Shown one piece after another: positions 48,049 through 60,701 of a stretch of DNA of 64,000 nucleotides (positions are counted from its first letter, which is position 1; each line of letters begins with the position of its first letter). Origin of the DNA: Luteimonas sp. S4-F44 (GTDB lineage Bacteria > Pseudomonadota > Gammaproteobacteria > Xanthomonadales > Xanthomonadaceae); the NCBI RefSeq assembly GCF_022637415.1, contig NZ_CP093340.1, forward strand, positions 2,604,001-2,668,000. Reading direction: 5' to 3'. Position numbers and translations under genes: made by a program. The notes beneath the pieces are model-generated. The model had not been told where the DNA came from. It saw nothing but the letters and a program-made list of their open reading frames with translations, and did no database searches.

Positions 48049-48519
48049 ATGCTCCGGGTCACCAAGCTCACCGATTACGCCACCGTCGTTCTGACCGTGC
48101 TTGCCGCACGGCCGGACACGGTGATGAGCGCGACCGAGCTCGCCGAGCGCGCGGGCCTGGAGACGCCGACGGTCAGCAAGCTGCTCAAGCCGCTGGCCCA
48201 GGCCGGGCTGGTCGAGGGCTTCCGCGGCGCCAACGGCGGCTACCGCCTGGCACGCGCGCCATCGGCGATCAACCTGGTGCAGATCGTCGAGGCGATGGAA
48301 GGCCCGCTGGCGATGACCGAGTGCAGCCTGCACGACAGCCAATGCGGGATTTCCGACCAATGCGGCGTGCAGGGCAACTGGCGCCGCATCAACGAGGTTG
48401 TCGCCGAGGCCCTGCGCGGCGTGACGCTGGCGCAGATGCTCGACGACGCCCCGCGCGCCTCTTCCTTTCCCACCGCTGCCGGGGCGAAGCGCATCGACGC
48501 CCGCCTCGCGCATCCATAG
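48049..48519 (+). CDS. Rrf2-family iron-sulfur regulator of the SUF operon
   Basis: Repressor of 156 residues. The winged helix (residues 1-65) starts LRVTKLTDYATVVLTVLA and ends with the Rrf2 motif GANGGYRLAR. Cys92, Cys99 and Cys105 (ECSLHDSQCGISDQC) match the IscR cluster-binding spacing. It should sense Fe-S status through a [2Fe-2S] cluster and control sufBCDS, which begins 19 nt after its stop. Start ATG 48049; an upstream in-frame extension crosses the promoter and is rejected. Confidence 0.93.
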   Translation: MLRVTKLTDYATVVLTVLAARPDTVMSATELAERAGLETPTVSKLLKPLAQAGLVEGFRGANGGYRLARAPSAINLVQIVEAMEGPLAMTECSLHDSQCGISDQCGVQGNWRRINEVVAEALRGVTLAQMLDDAPRASSFPTAAGAKRIDARLAHP

Positions 48520-48538
48520 ACAGTAGGCAGCCGCCCCC

Positions 48539-50002
<1,464 letters not shown>

Positions 50003-50108
50003 CGCCGCGCGCCCCGTCCCGGCCGACGGGCCGGGGATGCGGGCGTCGCGCCCGCACTTCGCCTGTCGCCCCCGTTTATTTGAATCCCAATCCCCAAGTC
50101 CGAATCCC

Positions 50109-50872
<764 letters not shown>

Positions 50873-50873
<1 letters not shown>

Positions 50874-52108
50874 TGAGTGCCCTGCTCGAGTCCCTCGCCG
50901 CGGGCTTCGACGGCGACGCCTCGCGCCGCGCGGCGCTCGACGCCGCGCTGGCCGCGGGCCTGCCCGGCCCGCGCAGCGAGTCGTGGAAGTACACCTCGCT
51001 GCGCGCGCTCGAGCGCCGCAGCTTCGCCGCGCCCCGCGATGCCGTGATCGATCCGGCGCTGCTCGACGGCATCCCGGCCCCGCGTCTGGTGTTCGTCAAC
51101 GGCCACCCCGCGCCGGCGCTGTCCGATCCCGGCCCCGGCGTTGCCGGACTATCGATCGGCTTCACCGCCGAGGCCGGTGCGCTGCCGGCGATCGAGGACC
51201 TTCCTGATGCGGTGTTCGCACGACTCAACGCCGCGCTCGCGGTCGACGGGGTCGCGATCACCGTCAACGCCGATACCGAGGTCGCTGCCCCGCTACACCT
51301 GGTGTTCGTCGGTGCGCCGGCCGATACCGACCAGGCCTGGCACCTGCGTCACCACATTGCGCTCGGTGCCGGCGCGCGGCTGACCGTGGTCGAGTACCAT
51401 GTCGATGCCGGCTCCCATCGCCACCTCGACAATGGCGTGTGCTCGCTGCGCCTCGCCGATCGCGCGCACCTGCGCCATCTGCGGCTGCAACGCCGCGACG
51501 CCGGTGCGACCGCATTCCTGCGCACCGACGCCGAGCTGCAGACCGGCGCCGTTTACGACCGCGTCGACGTGGAGGCCGGCGCGGCGCTGTCGCGCCACGA
51601 GCTCGACGTGCGCCTGGTCGGCCCGGACGCGCGCCTGACCGCCAACGGCGTGCTGCTCGCCGGCAGCCGCAGTCACCTGGACACGCGCCTGGGCATTCGC
51701 CACATCGCCCGCGACACCGCCTGCCAATTGCTGTGGCGCGGGATCGGCGACGGCCGCGGCCGGGTGGTCTTCCACGGCGGCATCACCATCGACGCCGGCG
51801 CCGACGGCACCGATGCGCGGCTGTCGAACAAGAACCTGCTGCTGTCGGCGACCGCCGAGATCGATACCCAGCCGGTGCTCGTGATCCACGCCGACGAGGT
51901 CCAGGCCGCGCACGGCGCCACGGTCGGCCAGCTCGATCCCGGCGCGCTGTTCTATCTGCGCTCGCGCGGCCTGCCCGCGGGCGATGCGCAGCGCCTGCTC
52001 ACCGCCGCCTTCGTGCGCGAACCGCTGGCCGCCATCGCCGACGACGCGTTGCGCACGTTGGCCGAAACCGCCCTGGACGGCGCGCTCGCCGCGCTCGTAC
52101 GCGCATGA
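50873..52108 (+). CDS. sufD: SufD, SUF complex subunit
   Basis: 411-residue paralogue of SufB. The N-terminal helical part (RSESWKYTSLRALERR, near residue 35) is followed by the beta-helix domain with VNADTEVAAPLHLVFVG and DTRLGIRHIARDTACQL. The C-terminal RSRGLPAGDAQRLLTAAFV carries the SufD signature; the His in EVQAAHGATVGQLD is the conserved cluster-site residue. ATG at 50873 overlaps the sufC stop; the GTG one codon earlier is not needed. Its TGA overlaps the sufS ATG. Confidence 0.96.
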
Positions 52109-53400
52109 GCGCTCTGCCGCCACTCGATCCGCCGCCACTCGATCCGCCGTTCGACGGCCCCAGCGTGCCCGCCAACGGCCACGGTAAGGTCGACTGGGCA
52201 TCGGTGCGCGCCGATTTCCCGCTGCTGTTGCGCGAGGTCCACGGCAAGCCGCTGATCTACTTCGACAACGCCAACACTGGGCAGAAGCCCGCCTGCGTGA
52301 TCGAGGCGGTCGACGGCTACTACCGCCGCCACAACGCCAACGTCAGCCGGGCGGTGCACCAGCTCGGCACCGAGGCGACCGAGGCCTACGAAGGCACGCG
52401 GCGCAAGTTGGCGCGGTTCCTCAACGTGCGCGCCGACGAACTGGTGCTGTGCAGCGGCACCACGTTCGCGATCAACCTGGTGGCCTACTCGTGGGCGCTG
52501 CCCCGGCTCGGGCCCGGCGACACGATCCTGGTCTCGCGCATGGAGCACCACGCCAACATCGTGCCGTGGCAGATCGTCGCCGAGCGTACCGGTGCGACGG
52601 TGCGTGTGGCGGAGATCGTCGAGGACGGCACGCTCGACCTCGAGGCACTGCGCCGCGCGATGACCGCGGACGTGAAGCTGCTCGCGGTCACCCACGTCTC
52701 CAACGTGCTGGGCACCGTCAACCCGGTACGCGAGATCTGCCGCGAGGCGCGCCGGCACGGCATCGTGACGGTCGTCGACGGCTCCCAGGCGGTGCCGCAT
52801 CGCCGGGTCGACATCGCCGCGATCGGCTGCGACTTCTACGCCTTCACGGGCCACAAGATGTGCGGGCCGACCGGCACCGGCGCGCTGTGGGCGCGCCGCG
52901 AGCACCTCGAGGCAATGCCGCCGTTCCTGGGCGGCGGCGAGATGATCAAGGAGGTCGCCTTCGGCGGTACGGTCTACAACGACCCGCCGCAGCGCTTCGA
53001 GGCCGGCACCCCGAATATCGCCGGCTTCGCCGGCCTGGGCGCGGCGGTCGACTATCTCGAGCGCCTCGGCATGGACCACATCGAACAGCGCGAGGCCGCG
53101 CTGCTCGCGCACCTGACCCAAGCGCTGGGCACGATCGACGGCCTGCGCATCCTCGGCGCCGCGCCGGACAAGGCCGCGGTGGTGTCGTTCCTGGTCGAAG
53201 GCGCGCATGCCCACGACCTGGCGACGCTGCTGGACCTGGAGGGCGTGGCCGTGCGCTCGGGCCAGCACTGCGCGCATCCGTTGCTGCAGTTCTATGGCGT
53301 CGCGGCCACCTGCCGCGCCTCGCCGGCGTTCTACAACACCCACGACGAGATCGACGCCTTCGTCGCCGCGCTGCGCAAGGTCCGTCGGCTGCTGGGCTGA
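52105..53400 (+). CDS. sufS: SufS, group II cysteine desulfurase
   Basis: 431-residue PLP enzyme that delivers sulfur for cluster assembly. PLP Lys251 in FTGHKMCGPTGTG, the persulfide Cys403 in ATCRASPAFYNTHDE and VRSGQHCAHPLLQF are as in E. coli SufS. Residues 5-14 repeat PPLDP twice, encoded by a perfect 15-bp tandem duplication (52116-52145); this extension precedes the family start (DWASVRADFPLLLREVHG). No sufE follows, so a sulfur acceptor must be encoded elsewhere. The start overlaps sufD (ATGA). Confidence 0.96.
   Translation: MSALPPLDPPPLDPPFDGPSVPANGHGKVDWASVRADFPLLLREVHGKPLIYFDNANTGQKPACVIEAVDGYYRRHNANVSRAVHQLGTEATEAYEGTRRKLARFLNVRADELVLCSGTTFAINLVAYSWALPRLGPGDTILVSRMEHHANIVPWQIVAERTGATVRVAEIVEDGTLDLEALRRAMTADVKLLAVTHVSNVLGTVNPVREICREARRHGIVTVVDGSQAVPHRRVDIAAIGCDFYAFTGHKMCGPTGTGALWARREHLEAMPPFLGGGEMIKEVAFGGTVYNDPPQRFEAGTPNIAGFAGLGAAVDYLERLGMDHIEQREAALLAHLTQALGTIDGLRILGAAPDKAAVVSFLVEGAHAHDLATLLDLEGVAVRSGQHCAHPLLQFYGVAATCRASPAFYNTHDEIDAFVAALRKVRRLLG
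52116..52145 (+). repeat. 15-bp perfect tandem duplication in sufS
   Basis: GCCGCCACTCGATCC occurs twice head to tail and encodes the repeated PPLDP near the SufS N terminus. Being in frame, copy number could vary without harm. Confidence 0.85.
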
Positions 53401-53482
53401 TGCGCCGCGTCGCGGCGCCCCGGTCGGCGCCACGCGCGCCGCCGGCCATAATGGCGGCCCTCCCTCTGCCAGCTTCGCCACG

Positions 53483-54040
53483 ATGCCCGCCTCTTCTGCG
53501 TTCCGCCCCGCCACCCTCGACGACGTGCCCGCGCTGGTCGCGCTGGTGACGTCCGCCTACCGCGGCGACGCCAGCCGAGTGGGCTGGACCACCGAGGCCG
53601 ACCTGCTCGAGGGCGCCCGGATCGATCCGGACGTGTTGCGCGCCGACATCGTGCGTCCCGACAGCCGCGTGGTCGTGGTCGACGGCACGGACGGCGCGCC
53701 GCAGGCCTGCGCGCATGTCGCGATCGAGGACGGCCACGGCTACTTCGGCATGTTCGCCGTCGCCCCGCAGTTGCAGGGCCGGGGCACCGGGGACGCGGTG
53801 CTGGCCGAATGCGAGCGCATCGTCCGCGACGACTGGCGCCTGCCCGGCATGCGCATGACCGTCATCGATGTACGCGAGGCGTTGATTGCGTGGTACGAGC
53901 GCCGCGGCTATCGCCGCACCGGACGCCACAAGCCGTTTCCCTATGGCGACGCGCGTTTCGGCATCCCGTTGCGCGACGATCTGCGCTTCGAAGTGCTGGA
54001 GAAGACCTTCGCGGCCGCCCCCGTCGGAGCCGCACGATGA
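53483..54040 (+). CDS. GNAT-family N-acetyltransferase
   Basis: 185-residue acetyltransferase. The GNAT core is visible: AFRPATLDDVPALVALV at the start, the acetyl-CoA loop FAVAPQLQGRGTGDAVL, and the terminal motif IAWYERRGYRRTGRHKPFP. It lies 82 nt after sufS on the same strand and overlaps the Rieske gene by 4 nt, so it rides with the SUF operon. The acceptor is unknown; a small amine or protein N terminus is possible. Confidence 0.9.
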   Translation: MPASSAFRPATLDDVPALVALVTSAYRGDASRVGWTTEADLLEGARIDPDVLRADIVRPDSRVVVVDGTDGAPQACAHVAIEDGHGYFGMFAVAPQLQGRGTGDAVLAECERIVRDDWRLPGMRMTVIDVREALIAWYERRGYRRTGRHKPFPYGDARFGIPLRDDLRFEVLEKTFAAAPVGAAR

Positions 54041-54372
54041 GCGAGACCTGGACCTTCGTCTGCGCGACCGCCGAATTGCTGCCCGGCGAAATGCGCACCA
54101 CCTTCGACGAGGTGACCGGCGTGCCGATCGTGGTGTTCAACCTCGACGGCGACCTGTATGCGCTGGAGGACCAGTGCAGCCACGAGGATTTCGCGCTGTC
54201 GGGCGGCGGCGACTTCGACCCGGTCGAAGCGACGATCGAATGCGTGCTGCACGGCGCGAAGTTCGATGTGCGCGATGGCCGCGCTCTGTGCGCGCCGGCC
54301 TACGAACCGGTCGCAAAGTTCCCGACCAAGACCGAGCACGGCGGGGTCTGGACCCGCGACGACCGCGACTGA
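54037..54372 (+). CDS. Rieske-type ferredoxin
   Basis: 111-residue Rieske protein, [2Fe-2S] bound by CSHEDFALS (C-x-H) and CVLHGAKFD (C-x2-H), the soluble ferredoxin type that serves non-haem iron oxygenases. There is no membrane anchor. It closes the SUF gene string and overlaps the GNAT gene (ATGA). No oxygenase is adjacent, so it may be a general electron carrier or a cluster client co-expressed with its assembly machine. Confidence 0.93.
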   Translation: MSETWTFVCATAELLPGEMRTTFDEVTGVPIVVFNLDGDLYALEDQCSHEDFALSGGGDFDPVEATIECVLHGAKFDVRDGRALCAPAYEPVAKFPTKTEHGGVWTRDDRD

Positions 54373-54486
54373 TGCCCCCGCGCCCCGCGTCGACGTCGAC
54401 GTCGGCGCGCCGATGCTGCGCCGGAGCTCGACACAAGACATCAAACGAGTGGCAGTGCCACATATGCGAATGAATTGCGTTAAGAC

Positions 54487-54514
54487 TTGTTTATGAAAAT
54501 CATTCTCATATAAT
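54487..54514 (+). promoter_or_regulatory. Fur-controlled promoter (-35/-10)
   Basis: TTGTTT (54487-54492), 16-nt spacer, perfect TATAAT (54509-54514). The Fur box occupies the spacer, so Fur binding would block RNA polymerase directly. It drives the small gene at 54530 and probably the receptor gene. Confidence 0.7.
54494..54508. promoter_or_regulatory. Fur box
   Basis: TGAAAATCATTCTCA, a 7-1-7 inverted repeat differing from the consensus TGATAATNATTATCA at two places. Positioned between -35 and -10 ahead of a TonB-dependent receptor gene, as expected for iron repression. Confidence 0.8.
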
Positions 54515-54529
54515 TGCACGTCAGCCTTC

Positions 54530-54955
54530 TTGCTCGAGCGTGCCCGGTTCGTGACGACGCGGCCTACATCGCAGGTGACGGTATCGGGCAAGGCCAGGCT
54601 GGCCCTGGCAGCTCTGCTGGCGCTGGCCGTCGTCCTCGGCGTCGCGCCCCGTAGTCTGCTGCCGGCATTCGCGACGCACGGTGACGCGGTCGCGCTGCCC
54701 GATCTTCCGGCCACACAGGACCCGCCGCCTGAAGCGAAGTTCCGCCGCCTACTGCCGCTGTACGCCCGTGTCGCCCCGCGCGGCGCCGCGCCCGGCCTGC
54801 CGCCGCGTCCCGCGATGGCCTCGACACTGCTGCTGCCGCTCGCCGACGCCACGCAGGCGCCCGGGCAGCCGTCTTTCCCCGACGCGGTCGACACGCCGCA
54901 TGCGCTGCGTCCAGATCTGACGCTACCGCCGGGACAGGCGCCTCCGCGCGCCTGA
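54530..54955 (+). CDS. Small membrane-anchored or exported Pro-rich protein under Fur control
   Basis: Frame of up to 141 residues; I do not recognise a family. A hydrophobic segment (KARLALAALLALAVVLGVA) near residues 21-39 is followed by a Pro/Ala-rich tail (ATQDPPPEAKFRRLLPL, then RPDLTLPPGQAPPRA). The start is unsettled: TTG 54530 leaves almost no leader after the promoter; GTG at 54551 or 54575 would still include the hydrophobic segment. It sits between a Fur-box promoter and the receptor gene, 136 nt upstream of the latter, so it is probably iron-regulated and may be a leader or accessory protein. Confidence 0.5.
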   Translation: MLERARFVTTRPTSQVTVSGKARLALAALLALAVVLGVAPRSLLPAFATHGDAVALPDLPATQDPPPEAKFRRLLPLYARVAPRGAAPGLPPRPAMASTLLLPLADATQAPGQPSFPDAVDTPHALRPDLTLPPGQAPPRA

Positions 54956-55091
54956 CGCACCGCGCGCCGGCGATCCCGGACCGCGCTGCGCGCCTCGCCG
55001 TCTGTTGTGCCTCCGTCTTGCGACGCCACCGTCCGGTGGCGCGCCACGCCGCGTGTGCGGCCGCTTTCCGATCTTTCGACAAGGACCTCCC

Positions 55092-57536
55092 ATGATCTGT
55101 TCGACTGCCCCGCGCCGCCGTGTGCTGGCCGCGAGTCTGCTCGCCCTGCTGTCCGCGCCCGCGCTGGCCGACACCGTCCTGCCCCAGGACGACGCCCGCA
55201 ACTTCGACACCGTCGTCGTCACCGCCGCCGGCTTCGAGCAGAAGATCACCGACGCCCCGGCGAGTATCAGCGTGATCACACAGGAAGACCTGACCCATCG
55301 GCCCTACATGACGCTGCTCGACGCGGTGCGCGATATCGAAGGCATCGACATCGGCGAGACGCGCGACAAGACCGGCCAGGGCACGATCTCGATGCGTGGC
55401 ATGGGTGCGGACTACACGCTGATCCTGATCAACGGCCGGCGCCAGAACAACCACGGCGACATCTACCCCAACAACTTCGGCGGCAACCAGTTCAACCACA
55501 TTCCGCCGCTGGATGCGATCGAGCGCATCGAAGTGATCCGCGGCCCGATGTCCACGCTCTATGGCGCCGACGCGATGGGCGGGGTGATCAACATCATCAC
55601 CAAGCGCGAGCTCGACAGCTGGGCCGGCTCGGTCACGCTGGGCCGCACGTTCGAGACCGACGACCAGTTCGGCGACGACACCACCGCCGACCTCTTCGTC
55701 ACCGGGCCGCTGGTGCCGGGCAAGCTCAACCTGAGCGCGCGCGCCAGCTGGTACGAGCGCGATGCGTCCAATCCCGTGTACGCGCCGGTCATCGACCCCA
55801 ATGGCGAGGTCCACACCCGCGCACTGGGCTTCGGCGGCGGCGGCAAGACCGTGGACAACACCAACAAGGCGGCCGGCATCACCTTGAGCTGGACGCCGAC
55901 CGACGCGCAGACCGTGACCCTCGACATCGATGCCTCGCGCCAGGAGTACGACAACAGCACCCGGATCAACGACAACGGGGTCGAGGAGTATCCGGTCGGC
56001 ACCGTCGACGACTACGGCGCGATGCTGCGCATCGGCAACAACGGCCGCATCGAACCGCGCGCCGGCTATCGGCCCAGCCAGGAATTCACCCGCGACAACT
56101 GGTCGATCGCGCACGAGGGCCGCTGGTCGTTCGGCAACAGCCTGGTGTCGCTGGGCTATGTCGAAACCCGCAACGAGGGCCGCACCCTGCCCTACACCGT
56201 GGCCGAGCGCCAAAGCCTGCAGTCGCTGTGGAACGCGGCCTGCGGCAACCTGGGCGGCACGGTCAATGCCGCTGGCTACTGCCCCAACTCGGCTGGCGGC
56301 ACCGGCTACAGCGCGCCCGCCTGGAACAACCTGTCGGAGGCGCAGAAGCTCGCAGTCATGGAGGCCCATCTCGCGCCGGACCAGTACGCGCAGTTGCTGG
56401 CCTACCTGCCGCGTCCCGATCGCACGCTCGAGAGCAACCAGTACACGCTCGACGCCAAGCTGGACCTGCCCTTCGAGTGGAACGGCGGACACGTGGCGGT
56501 GGTCGGCGCCCAGGTCATCCGCGGCGAGCTGATCGATGGCGTGTTCGGCATGGAGCGCGGCGTTGCCGGCGCCAAGCAGAAGCACGACATGTATTCGCTG
56601 TTCGCCGAGGACACCTGGACCATCGCCGAGCCAGTGTCGGTCACCGCCGGCCTGCGCTACGACGACCACAAGGTCTTCGGCAGCCACGTCAGCCCGCGTC
56701 TGTACGGCGTGTGGACGCTGAGCGAGCAGTGGACGGTCAAGGGCGGCGTGAGCACCGGCTTCAAGACGCCCAAGACCACCCAGCTCTACGACGGCATCAT
56801 CGGCTTCGGCAGCCAGGGCGTGTCGCCGATGTTCGGCAATCCCGACCTGCAGCCCGAAACCAGCACCAGCACCGAGCTGGCGGCCTACTGGCAGCATCCC
56901 GACGGCCACGGCTTCAACGCGACGATCTTCCACAACAAGTTCGACGACAAGATCGGTTCGGAGAATTGCGGCCCGACACTGACGATCGCCTGCAGCGGCA
57001 CCGGCGACTATGCCGACCTGGGCTATTCGAACTCGACCAAGACGGTCAACATCGACGAGGTCGTGGTCCAGGGCGCCGAACTCGCCGGCCGCTGGCAAAT
57101 CAGTGATGCCTTCGGCGTCCGCGCCAACTACACCTTCACCGACAGCGAGCAGAAGAGCGGCAGCAATGCCGGCCGGCCCTTGGGCAACAGCGCCCGGCAC
57201 ATGGCAAACGCCACGCTGGACTGGCGCGCGACCGAGGCCTTCACGGTGTTCCTGACCGCCGAGGCCCGCTCCAAGCGCTACCGCGGCTTCGATACGGTGC
57301 TCGAGCAGGAGTTGTACTGGAAGGACTACGAGGTGCTCCACCTCGGTGCCTCGTACCGCGTCAACGAGACGGTCACCGTCAACGGCCGGATCAACAACCT
57401 GCTCGATCGCGATTTCACGTCCTACCAGTACAGCTTCGTCGAGGACAACGGCAGTTACACGCTGTCGGCGCAGGACGACTACAACAACAAGGACAAGGCG
57501 CGCAGCGTCTGGTTGAGCGTCAACGTCAGCTTCTGA
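55092..57536 (+). CDS. TonB-dependent outer-membrane receptor (CirA/FepA-like)
   Basis: Outer-membrane receptor of 814 residues for an iron chelate, probably a catecholate siderophore. A signal peptide (cleaved near APALADT) precedes a TonB box-like FDTVVVTAAG. The plug domain (about residues 45-170) has APASISVITQEDL, MRGMGADYTLILINGRRQN and VIRGPMSTLYGADAMGGVI. The 22-strand barrel follows with GVSTGFKTPKTTQLYDG and ends VWLSVNVSF with the C-terminal Phe expected for outer-membrane insertion. The Fur box upstream supports iron regulation. Its 3' end overlaps the convergent HutD-like gene by 11 nt. Confidence 0.93.
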   Translation: MICSTAPRRRVLAASLLALLSAPALADTVLPQDDARNFDTVVVTAAGFEQKITDAPASISVITQEDLTHRPYMTLLDAVRDIEGIDIGETRDKTGQGTISMRGMGADYTLILINGRRQNNHGDIYPNNFGGNQFNHIPPLDAIERIEVIRGPMSTLYGADAMGGVINIITKRELDSWAGSVTLGRTFETDDQFGDDTTADLFVTGPLVPGKLNLSARASWYERDASNPVYAPVIDPNGEVHTRALGFGGGGKTVDNTNKAAGITLSWTPTDAQTVTLDIDASRQEYDNSTRINDNGVEEYPVGTVDDYGAMLRIGNNGRIEPRAGYRPSQEFTRDNWSIAHEGRWSFGNSLVSLGYVETRNEGRTLPYTVAERQSLQSLWNAACGNLGGTVNAAGYCPNSAGGTGYSAPAWNNLSEAQKLAVMEAHLAPDQYAQLLAYLPRPDRTLESNQYTLDAKLDLPFEWNGGHVAVVGAQVIRGELIDGVFGMERGVAGAKQKHDMYSLFAEDTWTIAEPVSVTAGLRYDDHKVFGSHVSPRLYGVWTLSEQWTVKGGVSTGFKTPKTTQLYDGIIGFGSQGVSPMFGNPDLQPETSTSTELAAYWQHPDGHGFNATIFHNKFDDKIGSENCGPTLTIACSGTGDYADLGYSNSTKTVNIDEVVVQGAELAGRWQISDAFGVRANYTFTDSEQKSGSNAGRPLGNSARHMANATLDWRATEAFTVFLTAEARSKRYRGFDTVLEQELYWKDYEVLHLGASYRVNETVTVNGRINNLLDRDFTSYQYSFVEDNGSYTLSAQDDYNNKDKARSVWLSVNVSF

Positions 57537-58212
57537 TCCCTGGCATCGGGTCCGGCCCGGCAGGCGCGCACGCGTCGTCCGGGCCTGCGTCCAGCCGGTC
57601 GTGCAGGCAGACCGCGAGCAAGGCGCCCTCGCCCTCGATCGACACCCGGCCGGATGCAGACGCATCGCTGAGCACGGCGGTATCGCCCGCCGCCAGCGCC
57701 ACATGCGCCACGCCGCTGCCGCATCGCGCGTGCCCGGCCAGCAGATGGACGACCCAGGTCGTCGCCGGGTCGGCGCGCCAGGCCAGGGCGCCGGCCAGCG
57801 GCAGGTGCCAGAGCCGGGCCCGGTGCACGTCGCGCCGCCACATCAGGTTGAACACCTCGACGCCGCCTGTGGGCACACAGGCGGCCACGTCGCGTTCGCC
57901 GGCGAAGCGATGCCGGGCGTAGCGCGACGCCAATGCGATGCGGCGGTCCGCGACCTGCAGATCCAGCCGCCCGCCGCGCAGCAGCATCAGCTCGCGATCG
58001 ACACCAGGGAATGCCGAAAACGGAGCGTCGCGGTCGATCCGCGCGATCGAGATCCGCCAGGGCCAAGGAGCCGCGGCGGCGGCGTCGACCGAAGGCGCGG
58101 CCGGCAGTGCAGGCGCGCAGAACAGTTCGCGCGTCCAGCCGTGGCCATTGCGCCAGCGCACCGAACGCGCGGTGGCGGCGGGAATGATCCGGACGGTCGC
58201 AGGGTTTGGCAT
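57526..58212 (-). CDS. HutD/Ves-family cupin protein
   Basis: 228-residue cytoplasmic protein of the HutD/Ves family. Typical are ARSVRWRNGHGWTREL near the start, WRISIARIDRDAPFSAFPGVDRELMLL and VEVFNLMWRRD. The family has a bicupin fold; HutD is linked to histidine utilisation and Ves to cold stress in E. coli. No hut genes are present here, so the stress-type label is safer. Convergent with the receptor gene. Confidence 0.9.
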   Translation of the reverse strand: MPNPATVRIIPAATARSVRWRNGHGWTRELFCAPALPAAPSVDAAAAAPWPWRISIARIDRDAPFSAFPGVDRELMLLRGGRLDLQVADRRIALASRYARHRFAGERDVAACVPTGGVEVFNLMWRRDVHRARLWHLPLAGALAWRADPATTWVVHLLAGHARCGSGVAHVALAAGDTAVLSDASASGRVSIEGEGALLAVCLHDRLDAGPDDACAPAGPDPMPGIRS

Positions 58213-58334
58213 CGCCCGAGTCTAAGGCCTGATCGAGAACCAACCCCGATCAAGAAGACACCGAAGCGAGCACACCCCGGCTGGTAAGCGGGGCCGCGGC
58301 GCGCCGGTTGGTGGGACGGTGGTTCCGAGATGGC

Positions 58335-58475
58335 GCGCCGTGCAATCGGCACGGCGCCTCAAAAGAGGTCGCCCGCCACACATCCAATGCGGGGCGGGCG
58401 ACGGCTACATCCATGTAACGGCGTCCTTGCCGGATCCTGTGGAGCATCCCGCTCCTCGACCTACACCGATGCTCC
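58335..58475. other. Hairpin-rich intergenic region, possible structured RNA
   Basis: Four inverted repeats follow one another between the hutD-like and comEA-like genes: GCGCCGTGC/GCACGGCGC (58335-58357), CCTC-AAAA-GAGG (58357-58368), GTCGCCCGCC/GGCGGGCGAC (58368-58402) and GGAGCATC/GATGCTCC (58441-58475). No gene is seen in 58213-58501. The clustering may reflect a small RNA or a complex 3' end of the comEA-like transcript; it matches no RNA family I know. Confidence 0.4.
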
Positions 58476-58501
58476 TTGCCCCGGTGCGGGCGATAGGTGA
58501 C

Positions 58502-58855
58502 TCAGCGCTGCTGCGCCGCGCCCTTGGCCGGCGTCCCCGACGCGCGCTGGGCGGTCTGCTGCTGGCGCGCCATCGGCGACCCCAGCTCGATCCGGTCCCG
58601 GTTGGTCTCGACCGTGCGCAGACCGATGCCCTTGACCATGGCCAGCTGCTCGGCGCTGCGGAACGGCCCGTTCTCATCCCGGTAGGCCACGATCGCCTCG
58701 GCCTTGGACGGCCCGATGTTGTGCAGCACCCGGGCGAGGGTCGTGGCGTCGGCGGTATTGACGTTGACCTTCTCGACCCCGTCTGCGCCGAAGGCCGACC
58801 CGGCCATCAACAGCGAGAGGACGAGCGTGGCAATGAGGGCTTTGAACGGCTTCAT
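58502..58855 (-). CDS. ComEA-like helix-hairpin-helix DNA-binding protein
   Basis: Exported protein of 117 residues. The signal peptide MKPFKALIATLVLSLLMAGS (cleaved near AFGAD) is followed by the HhH pair VNVNTADATTLARVLHNIG and AEQLAMVKGIGLRTVETNR, which binds dsDNA without sequence specificity. The C-terminal tail is Gln/Ala-rich. Periplasmic ComEA pulls incoming DNA during type IV pilus-mediated transformation, so this supports natural competence, although no com/pil genes are adjacent. Confidence 0.9.
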   Translation of the reverse strand: MKPFKALIATLVLSLLMAGSAFGADGVEKVNVNTADATTLARVLHNIGPSKAEAIVAYRDENGPFRSAEQLAMVKGIGLRTVETNRDRIELGSPMARQQQTAQRASGTPAKGAAQQR

Positions 58856-58997
58856 GGCGAACTCCTTGGCAATTGGGTGGATTCCTTTCCCGACTGGCGA
58901 TCTGTCATCCCTGCCGGTGTTGCCAGTCTCCCCAACGCCATGGACACAGCCTATCCGTCTGTTGACCGCCGCGAAGCAGGCCGACTCCCCAATTTCG

Positions 58998-59015
58998 TGT
59001 AGGAAAAGTCCTACA
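58998..59015. promoter_or_regulatory. Candidate operator ahead of the M20 peptidase gene
   Basis: TGTAGGA / TCCTACA, perfect 7-bp arms around AAAG. A TAGAAT at 59027-59032 could be the -10 of the peptidase gene, placing the palindrome over the -35 position. It also lies upstream of the divergent comEA-like gene. The regulator is unknown. Confidence 0.45.
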
Positions 59016-59063
59016 ACGCCTGCGCGTAGAATGGCCGCTTACGCCGCATGTGGAGCTCGCGCC

Positions 59064-60584
<1,521 letters not shown>

Positions 60585-60701
60585 TCGCGGCTGCTGCTGA
60601 TCCCGGCACGGGGCGATGCTGCGGCCTCGCCCCGCACGCACTGTCGCGGCGCCCCGCGCCGCGCTAAGGTCGGCCGCTCAGCCCTTCGATTGCCGCGCAT
60701 C

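Noticed and set aside
54564..57704. 1046-codon open frame on the minus strand
   Set aside because: It is antisense to the TonB receptor, begins inside other genes, and has no domain or signal; a GC-rich mirror of real coding sequence.
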